Assembly (NCBI GenBank): GCA_019873735.1
Contig: JAIOAQ010000004.1
Span: 1-64,000, forward strand
Length of the DNA: 64,000 nt
Direction of reading: 5' to 3'
From: Chloroflexota bacterium
GTDB lineage: Bacteria > Chloroflexota > Anaerolineae > Anaerolineales > Villigracilaceae
The notes below the pieces were generated by a model. That model ran no database searches. It was not told the DNA's origin and saw only the letters and a program-made list of their open reading frames with translations. This document shows positions 33,462 through 42,496 of the stretch, piece by piece (positions within the stretch are counted from its first letter, which is position 1; every line of letters begins with the position of its first letter). The translations under genes and the position numbers were made by a program.

Positions 33462-34547
33462 TTATTGGGGTAAGCCGGATCCACCCATTTTTTTCAGCGC
33501 TTCAATAACAGATGAACGCACAGACCAGTCTTCCAGCATAGCCTTGAGGGGAGCGACAGCACGCACGTCGCCGATCTCGCCCAAGGCCCAAATGACCCGT
33601 TGTCGTATTCCTGCGTCGTCGTTCTCCAAGGCTGCCATAAGCGGCTCAACAGCCGGCGTGCCTACCTTGACCAGTGCTTCAACAACAACCTGGCCAAGAC
33701 AATCACACAGACAATCCCCTCCTGTCAACGCCTTTTTATCTTTTAGCAGCAAAACGAGGGGTTTCACAGCACGAGCATCCCTGAGTTCTCCCAAAACCCA
33801 GGCTGTGGTCATTTTCATCCAACTGCTTTCATCTTGAAGCGCGGTGATGAGCGGCAATACTGCCGGCGCCCCAATTCGGGTCAGCACCTTGCCGGCCGTT
33901 TCGCGTTTCTCCACACATTCCCACCCCTGAATGCTGGCCATAATCCCCCATCCAGCGCCTGGGTGAGAAAACCTGTCCAAAGACATCATTGATTGAGCCC
34001 AGGCCCCATCCTGGGCGCTTTCCCTGAGAAGAGCAATTGCAGTGTTGACTGCCACATTCCCCAACGAAGCACATTTTTCCCAGTTTTGTTTTGCCATCCA
34101 ATACCTGGCTGCCGCCTCGTCCTGGCCTGGCTGCCAGCCAAGGCAATCCAGCGCCTGGGCAGCAGCCTTGCTCACATCCCATCGCCAGAGCATGGGGATG
34201 AGCGGTTCAATGGCCCTGGCATCTCCTATCTGGCCCAACGCCTCGACCGCAGAAGAGCGTACATTTACATTACCATCTCGAAGTGCAGCAATCAGCGGCT
34301 CCACCGCGCATGGGTCGCCAATCTTGCCCAGCGCCTTGGCGGCTGCGCTGCGCACATATCCATGCTCATCTTTTTGGAGGACATCAACCAGCGGCGGAAT
34401 AGCGCCCACGTCGCCCAGTTCGCCCAGGGCACCGGCCGCATCCTGACGCACACTCCAATCCTTGCGATAGCCAAGCGCCTTGATTAGCCCGGCCGCGTCA
34501 CGGCGGGCCTTCATCTTCTCCACCTTCGGCCGACCAAAAAGAAACAC
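33462..34547 (-). CDS. HEAT-repeat protein
   Basis: 361 residues. About seven HEAT/PBS-lyase-type repeats of roughly 31 residues, most clearly RQDAAGALGELGDVGAIPPL, RSAAAKALGKIGDPCAVEPL and RSSAVEALGQIGDARAIEPL, then further units after a less regular centre (about 135-215). No signal or membrane helix. Such alpha-solenoids bind proteins; some act in phycobilin or sensing pathways, but no such context exists here. GTG start at 34547 with a strong AGGAGGT. It follows the SRPBCC-fusion gene on the same strand, 60 bases apart. Confidence 0.88.
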   Translation of the reverse strand: MFLFGRPKVEKMKARRDAAGLIKALGYRKDWSVRQDAAGALGELGDVGAIPPLVDVLQKDEHGYVRSAAAKALGKIGDPCAVEPLIAALRDGNVNVRSSAVEALGQIGDARAIEPLIPMLWRWDVSKAAAQALDCLGWQPGQDEAAARYWMAKQNWEKCASLGNVAVNTAIALLRESAQDGAWAQSMMSLDRFSHPGAGWGIMASIQGWECVEKRETAGKVLTRIGAPAVLPLITALQDESSWMKMTTAWVLGELRDARAVKPLVLLLKDKKALTGGDCLCDCLGQVVVEALVKVGTPAVEPLMAALENDDAGIRQRVIWALGEIGDVRAVAPLKAMLEDWSVRSSVIEALKKMGGSGLPQ

Positions 34548-34607
34548 TTTTTACCTCCTGATGGGAATGCGATTAAAGGTCAAGGTTATCGCCAACTCAC
34601 CAGGCCC

Positions 34608-35903
34608 TCACTGCCCAATGAATGAATACAGAATATAGTTATCGAATTCAAAGATGGGCGTTTCGCCCTCCTCCACCTCAACCGCAATGCCAACGTGCCC
34701 ATTTTTCAAGCGGCTGTTCTCCAATTCATTTACAAGAACACCATTGATGTAGAACTCAAAGTGTGACCCGCGCCCTTCCACCATCAGGGTATTCGGCTGG
34801 CCATGCTGAATAGCGCGTGTAATCGTCCAGTCAATGAGGGTGTACCATGTGTCATCTGCCCACATGAGCACAGTGTAGCGGCCATTTTCGCAGACCTTGA
34901 AAAAGTACAAAGAATCTTCCTGGCTTCGAAAGATCAACCCATAACAGGCGTCGGAAGCGGAACCTTTGACCAATTGGGCATCCAGGCTGATGTTAAAGGA
35001 ACCCACTTCGGGAGCAGGCCACCAGATCCAAAAAAATCCTGCAGAACGCTGGACGGTAACGCGGAATTTCCCGTCCACGATTTGCGCGTTTCCTTTCCAC
35101 CACTTCTCTTCAACATCCCCAACATCCCAACGATTAATATTATGGCTGAAGGTATCTTTGAGAATCAAAATTTGTTCCGAGGTGGCGGTAGGTGTCGGCT
35201 TGGCCATAGCCGTGGCTTGGGCAATCGCCGTGCCGGTTGCCTGTACCTGGGCCGTTGCCGTGCCCTGGGCCTGAGCAGCGGCTGTCATTTCTGCCTGCGT
35301 GGCTGCGGCTGCCTGTTCCGCCTTTTGGGTGATCCAGAAGCCGCCGCCAACCAATATCACCAAGGTGAGACAAAGACAGGCAACCACACCTAAGACAATC
35401 AAGATGGTCTGCCTGGTACTACGATCCTTGCGCACCGGAAGGGCAGATCTGCCGCTTTGGGAGGTATCACCAGGCTGGATATCCGCTGTTTTGGTCTCTG
35501 GCATAGAAGCGTCTTCGGCGGGTACAGGCTCTTCGCCTTCAATGCAGGCCTTCAATTTGCTCAAAGCCTCATTAAGTTGACGCAGATGCGCCGCTCCACC
35601 GTCAGAGAACGAAGCGCCGCCGCGCGGCTCTCCCTCCTGAATCCTGACCCGCGTCTGCTGATCGCCAGCCGACTCAAATGTCCAGGTGGTGGTCATCCAG
35701 GCGCCGCGGATGCGCGCCATGCGCGCCGGGATGACATCCTCAATCAAGGATGCGCCGCCCAGCGCCCATTCCAACTTCCCGCCAGGCTTCCACTCCGCGC
35801 GGCGCAGGCCCCCGCCCCACCATTTTTCCCAATGCTGCGGTTTGGTGAAATACGCCCAAACCACTTTGACCGGGCGCTCAATAATGATTTCTGCAGTCAA
35901 CAT
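34608..35903 (-). CDS. SRPBCC (AHSA1-like) domain – TM – beta-sandwich fusion
   Basis: 431 residues in three parts. Residues 1-120: a START/SRPBCC domain (EIIIERPVKVVWAYFTKPQH then EKWWGGGL). Around 165-190: a membrane helix (ILIVLGVVACLCLTLVILVG). After an Ala/Thr/Gln-rich stalk, 250-431 is a concanavalin-like beta-sandwich (DTFSHNINRWDVGDVEEKWW then FEFYINGVLVNELENS). So a lipid- or ligand-binding domain sits inside the cell and a lectin-like domain outside. I do not know a characterised protein with this order. AGGAGGACAAT precedes the ATG. Upstream of the HEAT gene, likely one operon. Confidence 0.82.
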   Translation of the reverse strand: MLTAEIIIERPVKVVWAYFTKPQHWEKWWGGGLRRAEWKPGGKLEWALGGASLIEDVIPARMARIRGAWMTTTWTFESAGDQQTRVRIQEGEPRGGASFSDGGAAHLRQLNEALSKLKACIEGEEPVPAEDASMPETKTADIQPGDTSQSGRSALPVRKDRSTRQTILIVLGVVACLCLTLVILVGGGFWITQKAEQAAAATQAEMTAAAQAQGTATAQVQATGTAIAQATAMAKPTPTATSEQILILKDTFSHNINRWDVGDVEEKWWKGNAQIVDGKFRVTVQRSAGFFWIWWPAPEVGSFNISLDAQLVKGSASDACYGLIFRSQEDSLYFFKVCENGRYTVLMWADDTWYTLIDWTITRAIQHGQPNTLMVEGRGSHFEFYINGVLVNELENSRLKNGHVGIAVEVEEGETPIFEFDNYILYSFIGQ

Positions 35904-35970
35904 ATTGTCCTCCTATGGCCTCAACCATCCACCATAAATCTCTTTTTGTTCGCAAGCCGCTTTTTATCGG

Positions 35971-36085
35971 GTAACTACCTTCCCTCCCGTAGGCTTTGGC
36001 ACAATTTCCAAGCCAGAAAACGTCTCCATGCTTGCCGGCATCGGTTGACAGAAGAGCCGTGCTAACCTTCGGGAGGGTTAAGATT
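35971..36085 (+). repeat. GTAAC-type palindromic intergenic repeat, copy 4
   Basis: Starts GTAACTACCTTCCCTCCCG and keeps the interior CTTTGGCACAATTTCCAAG then AACGTCTCCATG. The right arm CCTTCGGGAGGGTTAAG is present, but the outer GTTAC end is lost. The MITE-like element at 36099 begins just beyond. Together these two repeats fill most of the 524-base gap 35904-36427. Confidence 0.85.
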
Positions 36086-36098
36086 TCGCACAATTCGT

Positions 36099-36278
36099 GA
36101 CTTCACTGCAAAAACAGAAAATCTCAACGCGAAGACGCCAAGGCGCAAAGAAAATGCAATTTACAATGCAAAATCTTTGTTTTTCGGGTTCGGATTATGC
36201 GTAAAAAAGAAATAGACCTTAAAAAATCTTGGCGGCTTTGCGTCCTTGCGTTAGAAACGCCCTTTTTGCAGTAGAGTC
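36099..36278. mobile_element. MITE-like element, copy 2 (180 bp, TSD ATTCGT)
   Basis: Same ends as the copy at 19603 (GACTTCACTGCAAAAA, TTTTTGCAGTAGAGTC), flanked by perfect direct repeats ATTCGT at 36093-36098 and 36279-36284. It differs from copy 1 by roughly a dozen substitutions and a 2-base indel. No coding frame. Confidence 0.9.
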
Positions 36279-36392
36279 ATTCGTTTCATTCGGAGCAAAT
36301 TGCCCTCACCAACACGCCAGAGGCAGACTACCCAGTTACATAATAGCAAAAAATATGTGTTTTTCAACAGGTCAAATTTGTAACCATTTGCC

Positions 36393-36421
36393 TTGCCCGC
36401 ACAGGCAACCTGACATAAAAT
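36393..36421 (+). promoter_or_regulatory. Promoter TTGCCC-17-TAAAAT giving a leaderless mRNA
   Basis: -35 TTGCCC (36393-36398) and -10 TAAAAT (36416-36421), 17-bp spacer. The -10 ends six bases before the ATG at 36428, so transcription should start at or next to the start codon. Confidence 0.65.
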
Positions 36422-36427
36422 AGCCCC

Positions 36428-37591
36428 ATGTCTGACGCAGCCACCGAAATTTGGGATATCATCATCGTCGGCGCCGGCCCGGCAGGGACTTCTACCGCCT
36501 TACACCTGGCACAATTGGCACCAGACCTGCTTGCTAAAACGCTGATTCTGGAAAAAGAGCGCCACCCGCGGCCAAAACTGTGCGGCGGCGGCATCCTGCC
36601 TGATGGTGAAGTCATCTTGCGCCGCCTCGGTCTGGACCTGACCGAAATCCCTCACGTAGACGTGGAATGGGCGCACTTCGACTTCAGCTGCCCCGGCCTG
36701 ACCATGCGCGCCAAAGACGATATGCCCTACGCCTTTCGCGTGATCCAGCGGGACGAATTCGATGCCTGGCTGGCCGAAAAAGCCCGTCAGCGCGGCTGCG
36801 TGATTCACGAGAACACAAGCGTACAAAGCCTCAAGGTGAGAAGAGAGTACGTTGAAGTAGAGACAAATCAAGGCGTCTATCGCGGCCGGGTCGTCGTCGG
36901 CGCAGATGGCAGCAACAGCCTGGTGCGGCGCGCCATTGCCCCCAAAAGCGGCCCTTTGCCCGCACGCCTGCTCGAAGTGTACACAACGGTCAAACCCGAA
37001 AGCACGCCCCACCGTTTCTCAGACTCTTACTTTGACTTTATCTGCATCCGCGACGGCGTCTCCGGCTACGTCTGGGATTTTCCGGCGCTGGTCAAAGGTC
37101 AACCCATGCGCAACCGCGGGGTGTACGACTGGAATCACATCGGGCGCGCCGGACGCAAACCCTTGAAGCAGGTCCTTTCAGAAGAACTCCAGCGGCACGG
37201 ACAGAACCCGGACGACTATCCGTTGGCCGGCCATCCTATTCGCTGGTTCGACGCCCAGGCGACATTTTCTGCCCCCCGCGTCATCCTGGTAGGCGACGCG
37301 GCCGGTGTGGATGCCCTCTACGGCGAGGGAATCAGCATCGCCCTGGGCTATGGCAAAATTGCGGCCGAGACCCTGCGCGACGCCTTTCAGCGGGGAGAAT
37401 TTTCGTTTGACGGGTACAGGCAACGGGTCCTGAGCGACCCGCTGGGCATCGCTCTGCGGCGGCGGACTTTCTTCTCCCACATTATTTACCACATCACCAG
37501 CCCGGCCCTTCAACGTCTCATCTGGTGCAGATTGGGCCGAATCGTAAAATGGCTGGTGCAGACCTTCCTCATCGGCTGGGCCGAACGGTAA
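36428..37591 (+). CDS. Geranylgeranyl-reductase-family FAD enzyme
   Basis: 387 residues. FAD-binding IIIVGAGPAGTSTALHLA, the family motif KLCGGGILPDG, the second FAD motif VVVGADGSNSLVRRA and the third ILVGDAAGVDALYGEGI. The family saturates double bonds of isoprenoid chains (chlorophyll side chains, archaeal or quinone lipids) and includes halogenase relatives; the true substrate is unknown. The C-terminal 40 residues are hydrophobic/basic and may touch the membrane. No Shine-Dalgarno; apparently leaderless. Convergent with recO, one base apart. Confidence 0.85.
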   Translation: MSDAATEIWDIIIVGAGPAGTSTALHLAQLAPDLLAKTLILEKERHPRPKLCGGGILPDGEVILRRLGLDLTEIPHVDVEWAHFDFSCPGLTMRAKDDMPYAFRVIQRDEFDAWLAEKARQRGCVIHENTSVQSLKVRREYVEVETNQGVYRGRVVVGADGSNSLVRRAIAPKSGPLPARLLEVYTTVKPESTPHRFSDSYFDFICIRDGVSGYVWDFPALVKGQPMRNRGVYDWNHIGRAGRKPLKQVLSEELQRHGQNPDDYPLAGHPIRWFDAQATFSAPRVILVGDAAGVDALYGEGISIALGYGKIAAETLRDAFQRGEFSFDGYRQRVLSDPLGIALRRRTFFSHIIYHITSPALQRLIWCRLGRIVKWLVQTFLIGWAER

Positions 37592-37592
37592 A

Positions 37593-38348
37593 TTAACGCT
37601 TGACCCGGCGGATGAACTGCGGCGAATTCAATCCCCGTTCCAGCAGGTACGTAAGGTAGAGTTGCATCAGTTCCTCCACTGCCTGGCGCGTGTCAGGCGC
37701 AGGATGGGCGCGCCGCGCCAGTGGATAAGAACTGCGCTGGAAGTGGCGCAGGTACTTCAGCGTCTCGACCTCCACGGCTCGGACTCCGGGCAGGCCTGCT
37801 CCACACCTTGGGCATAGGACTCCGCCCTGAGCCGGTGAGAAGAACTGGTCCTGCGGCAAGATCGTGGCCTCGCAATTGGCGCAGTTGAACAACTGCGGGC
37901 GGAAGCCCAGATCGTCCAGCAAGCGCATCTCATAATAGCGCACTGCCGGCCAGACATCCGGCTCGGAATCGAGACGGGTCAGGGTTTGCGTCAGCAAGCG
38001 AAAAAGAGACGGGTGTTCCCCCTCTTCATATACAAAGCGGTCCAGCAATTCGACCACATAGGCGGCATAGCCGGTACGTTCCAAATCGGCGCGCAGGGGC
38101 AGGTGGGCATCCAATGTATCGGCCTGGGTTACGATCAACAAGTCGCGGCCGCTGGCAAGCAGCAAACGGACATGCGTAAACGGCTCCAGGTGACCAGCCT
38201 TGCGTGAACGCACTTTGCGCACGCCTTTGGCCAGCGCGCGCACTTTGCCTGCTTCGCGGGTGTAAAGCGTCAGCAGCCGGTCAGCCTCTCCCCAATCGGC
38301 ATGACGCAAAACAACAGCCTCAGCCCGAAAGGAACGCTGTCTCTCCAC
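37593..38348 (-). CDS. recO: DNA repair protein RecO
   Basis: 251 residues. N-terminal OB fold (RSFRAEAVVLRHADWGEADR then LYTREAGKVRALAKGVRK), central helical domain, and a zinc site formed by CANC and CPRC (about 176-200). RecO works with RecR and RecF to load RecA on gaps. GTG start four bases after the cdd stop. Last gene of the glmU-cdd-recO run. Confidence 0.93.
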   Translation of the reverse strand: MERQRSFRAEAVVLRHADWGEADRLLTLYTREAGKVRALAKGVRKVRSRKAGHLEPFTHVRLLLASGRDLLIVTQADTLDAHLPLRADLERTGYAAYVVELLDRFVYEEGEHPSLFRLLTQTLTRLDSEPDVWPAVRYYEMRLLDDLGFRPQLFNCANCEATILPQDQFFSPAQGGVLCPRCGAGLPGVRAVEVETLKYLRHFQRSSYPLARRAHPAPDTRQAVEELMQLYLTYLLERGLNSPQFIRRVKR

Positions 38349-38351
38349 CGC

Positions 38352-38756
38352 TTACTTCAGGTGTTGTGGCCGAAAAGCGCCCGGCAGCAAGGCGCCAACC
38401 GTCGTTTCCTGGACAAGGTTCTCATCCCCATCGGCGATCAACACAATGGTATCCAGGCCAAATTCGGCCAGGACCTGACGACAACCGCCGCAAGGCGAGC
38501 CGCCGGTTGCGGTGACGACCGCAATGGCTTCAAATTCGCGCTCCCCTTCAGAGACGGCCTTAAAAACTGCCACACGTTCTGCACAGGTGCCGTTGGGATA
38601 AGCGGCACATTCTACATTAACGCCGGTAAAAATACGCCCCGATTTGGTCCGCAGGGCAGCGCCGACCGGAAAATTGGAATACGGCGCGTAGGCTCGACGC
38701 CGGGCTTCATTGGCCAGCGCAATCAAGGATTTGGATTCCTCTTTGGTCAGAGTCAT
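38352..38756 (-). CDS. cdd: Cytidine deaminase (small tetrameric type)
   Basis: 134 residues, zinc enzyme of pyrimidine salvage. YAPYSNFPVGAAL at the N-terminus, then NVECAAYPNGTCAERVAVFK with the Cys/Glu pair (Cys-Ala-Glu in place of His-Ala-Glu, as in the tetrameric class), and GGSPCGGCRQVLAEF with the two other zinc Cys. AGGGGAAAAAC precedes the ATG. It lies between glmU (40 bases) and recO (3 bases). Confidence 0.95.
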   Translation of the reverse strand: MTLTKEESKSLIALANEARRRAYAPYSNFPVGAALRTKSGRIFTGVNVECAAYPNGTCAERVAVFKAVSEGEREFEAIAVVTATGGSPCGGCRQVLAEFGLDTIVLIADGDENLVQETTVGALLPGAFRPQHLK

Positions 38757-38796
38757 GTTTTTCCCCTTTCAGGAGTAGAAGGTTGAGAGATTCCCG

Positions 38797-40170
38797 TTAT
38801 GCCGCGCCGGAATCTTCTGGCGGTCTTTGCACTAATCTCTTAATCGCGCGCGCCGGCACACCCACGGCAAGGGTATCGTCTGGTACGTCTTTGGTCACTA
38901 CAGCGCCTGCACCGGTACGTGCCCGCGCACCAATCTTGACCGGCGCCACCAGCATGGTATCGCTGCCGATAAAGGCTTGCTCGCCAATCTCGGTGGGATG
39001 CTTGCGAACGCCGTCGTAGTTGCAGGTGATCGTTCCGGCGCCGATATTGACATCTGGGCCAATGGTGGCATTCCCAATGTAAGAAAAATGTCCCATTTTT
39101 GTGCCCGGCCCCAGCGTAGAATCCTTCACTTCGCCGAAATTGCCCATGTGTACACCTTTGCACAAATGCGCGCCTTTGCGCAGCCGGGCAAACGGCCCCA
39201 TATCCACCTCGTCTTCCAATAAGGCGCCTTCCAGCACCGACATAAGCACTTTGCAGGCATTCCCAATCTGCGTATCGCGGACAATGGTGTTTGGCCCGAT
39301 TGTGCAAGATTCGCCGATCACGGTCTTGCCGTGCAAATAGGTGTTGGGCCAGATAACCGTATCCCGGCCAATTTGAACCTCAGCCTCAATGTATGTCGAG
39401 TGGGGATCAATAATTGTGACACCATTGAGCATGTGGCGTTCATTAATTCGGCGGCGCATAATGGCCTCCGCCTCCGCCAGGTGGATACGCGTGTTGATGC
39501 CAATCGCTTCCTCCGCATCCTCCAGAGTCAAGGCGCGGACCTCGAGGCCGTCCGCCGCAGCCAGGCCAACCGTATCCGTCAGATAATACTCACCCTTGGG
39601 CGAGAGGGGCACGCGTTTCAGGGCCTCCCAGAGCCAATCTGCCCGAAAACAGTAGGCGCCGGCATTCAATTCGCGAATGGCCTTTTGTTCTTGTGTGGCC
39701 TGGGCCTCCTCGACAATGCCGATTACGTTCCCCTGCCCATTACGCAAAATGCGCCCAAACCCGCGCGGATCGTCGGCCAGGAGCGTCAGCATGGTCAACG
39801 GCCCGGGATTGGCGGTTTGCGTCTCGACCAGGGCGCATAAAGTCTCCGGACGCAGGAGGGGCATATCGGCATAGAAAACCAGCACGAGGTCCGTTTTGAG
39901 CCGCAAAAGAGACTCTGCCTGCTGGACGGCATGGCCGGTCCCCAGTTGCGGTTCCTGCAGGACAAAGCGGGCGTTCTCGCCGACAATGGCCCGTACCTGC
40001 CCGGCGCCGTGTCCGATCACCAGCACGGGCATTTCTGGGCTGACGGCACGGGCAAGGTCAATGGCATGTAACACCATTGGGCGGCCGGCCAGCGGATGCA
40101 GGACCTTCGGCAGATTGGACTTCATGCGTGTGCCCTGGCCAGCAGCCAGGATAACGGCTGTTGTGCGCAT
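38797..40170 (-). CDS. glmU: Bifunctional UDP-GlcNAc pyrophosphorylase / GlcN-1-P acetyltransferase
   Basis: 457 residues, making UDP-GlcNAc for peptidoglycan. N-terminal nucleotidyltransferase: AVILAAGQGTRMKSNLPKV, LGTGHAVQQAE and VLVFYADMPLLRPET. C-terminal left-handed beta-helix of hexapeptide repeats (VQIGRDTVIWPNTYLHGKTV onward) with GNFGEVKDSTLG, HFSYIGNATIG and the acetyl-CoA site near GAGTITCNYDG. The ATG has GGAG upstream. First of a three-gene run, downstream of tRNA-Gln. Confidence 0.96.
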   Translation of the reverse strand: MRTTAVILAAGQGTRMKSNLPKVLHPLAGRPMVLHAIDLARAVSPEMPVLVIGHGAGQVRAIVGENARFVLQEPQLGTGHAVQQAESLLRLKTDLVLVFYADMPLLRPETLCALVETQTANPGPLTMLTLLADDPRGFGRILRNGQGNVIGIVEEAQATQEQKAIRELNAGAYCFRADWLWEALKRVPLSPKGEYYLTDTVGLAAADGLEVRALTLEDAEEAIGINTRIHLAEAEAIMRRRINERHMLNGVTIIDPHSTYIEAEVQIGRDTVIWPNTYLHGKTVIGESCTIGPNTIVRDTQIGNACKVLMSVLEGALLEDEVDMGPFARLRKGAHLCKGVHMGNFGEVKDSTLGPGTKMGHFSYIGNATIGPDVNIGAGTITCNYDGVRKHPTEIGEQAFIGSDTMLVAPVKIGARARTGAGAVVTKDVPDDTLAVGVPARAIKRLVQRPPEDSGAA

Positions 40171-40221
40171 ATGCTACTCCAAAACAAACAGGCCATCTGC
40201 CCGGCGGGGCAAAGGCCTGAG

Positions 40222-40244
40222 ATAAAGAAACCCGCCGGGGCGGG
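40222..40244 (-). terminator. Terminator after tRNA-Gln
   Basis: Reading the minus strand: CCCGCC CC GGCGGG followed by TTTCTTT. It lies between the tRNA and glmU, so it likely ends the tRNA transcript. Confidence 0.7.
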
Positions 40245-40254
40245 AATTTCTAGG

Positions 40255-40325
40255 CAGGGGCGCCTGGACTCGAACCAAGATCCACAGCTCCAAAGGCTGG
40301 TGTGCTGCCGTTGCACCACGCCCCT
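40255..40325 (-). tRNA. tRNA-Gln (anticodon UUG)
   Basis: 71 bases. Acceptor arms AGGGGCG and CGCCCCT pair perfectly, with discriminator G. The D-arm region is GTGCAACGGCAGCAC. The anticodon loop CTTTGGA gives UUG with U at position 33. The T loop is GGTTCGAGTCC. The CCA end is not encoded (the gene continues CCT). Confidence 0.93.
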
Positions 40326-40380
40326 GTGCGGCCACATCGGGCGGGCAAGATTGTATCACATGCGGGGCGGTAGAGCAATG

Positions 40381-41463
40381 TTATTTTTTCTTCTTGCCGC
40401 CCGCTTCAATATCGGGCGCCAGGCCTAACTTGCTGGCTTGTTCATAGGTCAATTTGCCCGGATCAACCGGGACTGGCCCATGCGTCTCAATGATTTCTTC
40501 CCAAAACTCATTGAGTTCATCGGTCTTCATCTTCTTCTTTTTCGCTAGCAGTTCTGCCAGTTCATCCGCCACCGGCTCTGGCGTCGGTTCGGCCGAAGGC
40601 TTGGGTTCGGCTGCATCCGCGGCACGCTGACGCATGACCGATTCAAGGGTCTGGGTTGCAACGCCCATATCTTTGAGCACTTTCTTGACATCCCCCTGCA
40701 AAATCAAGAGCGTGTCGGTCACTTCAAGCAAGCGGTCACGGTCTGCCAGGCCGGGGCCTACAGCCAGCAAGGCATGCGCCGTGTTGACCGGCACCATCAG
40801 GTAATCCTGGCCTGCGCCGCGAAAGACATGCAGGCCGGCAGCCGTATCCTGCTGAATGAAGCGCGCAATCTTCCAACTGGTATTGTAGATGCCCGCCAGG
40901 GCCGACATCAGCGAGACTTCCATGCTGCTATCCGGCAAGTCGCCGGCGCGCACCACCACGCGTCCGCGGTCGCTAATTAAGAAGATCGCCTCTGCGCCCA
41001 TGTCCTGGCGATAACTGGCCAGCAGGTTGGCGAGAGTCTTATGCTGTCCGGGGGTGGTACTGTCTTCGGGCGGCAGAATGGTGCGCCGCAATCCCAGGCT
41101 GCGCTCTACAGCATCCAGAAAATCGCCCAGCGGGATGGGCTTATCGAAGATGGCTACCGCCCCGGCGCTCAGCATCTCATCGCGCGCGCCGCGGTCGGTC
41201 ATGCCGGTGATGATGATGGTTTTGAAGGTCTCGTTTTTGGCGCGGATACGCTTCATTAACTCCACGCCTGTCATCCCCGGCAGACGATAATCCACAATCA
41301 GCAGATCAATTTGGGTGCGGGAGGCTTCCAGCAAGGCCTCCTCGCCAGAAGGGGCCTCGTAGATTTCGAATTTATGGCCCAGGGTATCCAGCGTTGAATG
41401 AATCAGGCGGATAATATCACGCTGATCGTCAACAATAAGAATTCTTGGAGGTGGGGCCGACAT
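40381..41463 (-). CDS. Response-regulator receiver + roadblock/LC7-like protein
   Basis: 360 residues. Residues 1-125 form a receiver domain with the acidic pair in ILIVDDQRD, phospho-acceptor Asp58 in LLIVDYRLPGMTG, Thr in IIITGMT and Lys in AIFDKPIPL. About 135-270 resembles a roadblock/LC7 fold (KTLANLLASYRQDMGAEAIF then GAGQDYLMVPV), a class that often partners small Ras-like GTPases. The C-terminus is charged, Lys-rich and has no DNA-binding domain. The cognate kinase is not in the window. It starts ten bases after an OppF-type gene and is probably co-transcribed with it. Confidence 0.82.
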   Translation of the reverse strand: MSAPPPRILIVDDQRDIIRLIHSTLDTLGHKFEIYEAPSGEEALLEASRTQIDLLIVDYRLPGMTGVELMKRIRAKNETFKTIIITGMTDRGARDEMLSAGAVAIFDKPIPLGDFLDAVERSLGLRRTILPPEDSTTPGQHKTLANLLASYRQDMGAEAIFLISDRGRVVVRAGDLPDSSMEVSLMSALAGIYNTSWKIARFIQQDTAAGLHVFRGAGQDYLMVPVNTAHALLAVGPGLADRDRLLEVTDTLLILQGDVKKVLKDMGVATQTLESVMRQRAADAAEPKPSAEPTPEPVADELAELLAKKKKMKTDELNEFWEEIIETHGPVPVDPGKLTYEQASKLGLAPDIEAGGKKKK

Positions 41464-41472
41464 AGGTAAACC

Positions 41473-42465
41473 TTATTTGGCAACCCAGCAAGCAACCCAG
41501 TGGTCAGGACGCAGTTCCAGGAAGGGGGGCTCTTCCTGCGAGCATTGTTCGATGGCCAGTGGACAGCGCGGGTGGAAGCGACAGCCTTTGGGCGGGTTGA
41601 GCGGGCTGGGCACATCCCCTTTGAGGATCAGTCGTTCGCGTTTCAGGTGCGGGTCAGCCACCGGAACAGCCGACATTAACGCCTGGGTGTAGGGGTGGAG
41701 ATGATTGCTGAAAAGTTCGTCCCGCGAGGCCAGTTCCACCATCTTGCCCAGGTACATCACAGCCACGCGGTCAGAGATGTGTTCTACCACGCTTAAGTTA
41801 TGGGCGATAAACATATAGGTCAGCCCGAACTCAGCCTGCAGATCTTTGAGGATGTTCAGCACCTGCGACTGAATGGAAACATCCAGCGCCGAAACCGGCT
41901 CATCGCAGATGATGAATTTGGGCCGCAAAGCCAAAGCACGCGCAATGCCAATCCGCTGACGCTGGCCTCCGGAAAACTCGTGCGGGTAGCGGCGGGCATG
42001 ATAATCTTCCAGGCCAACTTTTTTGAGCATGTCAATCATGATCTCAAAACGTTCATGCGGCGTGCCGATTTGATGGATATTCAACCCTTCCATGACCGAT
42101 TCGCCAATCGGCAGGCGCGGGTCAAGAGAGGCATAGGGGTCCTGAAAGATAATCTGCATATCGCGCCGGATGGCTTTAAGTTCACTGCCGCGCAGGGAAA
42201 AAACGTCCTTGCCTTCGAACAAAACGGAGCCGGAGGTTGGCTCAATGAGGCGCAGCATGGTACGTCCGACAGTCGTCTTGCCGCAGCCAGATTCGCCCAC
42301 CAGCCCCAGGGTCTCACCTTTGCGGATAAAGAAAGAAACGTCATCTACCGCTTGCACCCAGGCTACCACGCGCTGCAACAAACCGGCTCGTACGGGGAAA
42401 TACTTTACCAGGTTCTTGACTTCAATCAAAGTGGGTTGTGTTTCGCTGATTGTGCTTTCAGTCAT
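41473..42465 (-). CDS. Dipeptide/oligopeptide ABC transporter ATPase, DppF/OppF type
   Basis: 330 residues. Walker [14 protein letters not shown]-loop [12 protein letters not shown], signature [12 protein letters not shown], Walker [13 protein letters not shown], and the C-terminal oligopeptide-type Cys-rich tail [15 protein letters not shown]. The ATG at 42465 has GGAG upstream; a longer in-frame extension is rejected. It pairs with the OppD-type gene 31 bases upstream. No permease or binding protein belongs to this pair, so it may energise permeases encoded elsewhere in the window or genome. Confidence 0.93.
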   Translation of the reverse strand: MTESTISETQPTLIEVKNLVKYFPVRAGLLQRVVAWVQAVDDVSFFIRKGETLGLVGESGCGKTTVGRTMLRLIEPTSGSVLFEGKDVFSLRGSELKAIRRDMQIIFQDPYASLDPRLPIGESVMEGLNIHQIGTPHERFEIMIDMLKKVGLEDYHARRYPHEFSGGQRQRIGIARALALRPKFIICDEPVSALDVSIQSQVLNILKDLQAEFGLTYMFIAHNLSVVEHISDRVAVMYLGKMVELASRDELFSNHLHPYTQALMSAVPVADPHLKRERLILKGDVPSPLNPPKGCRFHPRCPLAIEQCSQEEPPFLELRPDHWVACWVAK

Positions 42466-42496
42466 GAAAAAAACTCCATTGAAATCAGTGCGTAAA

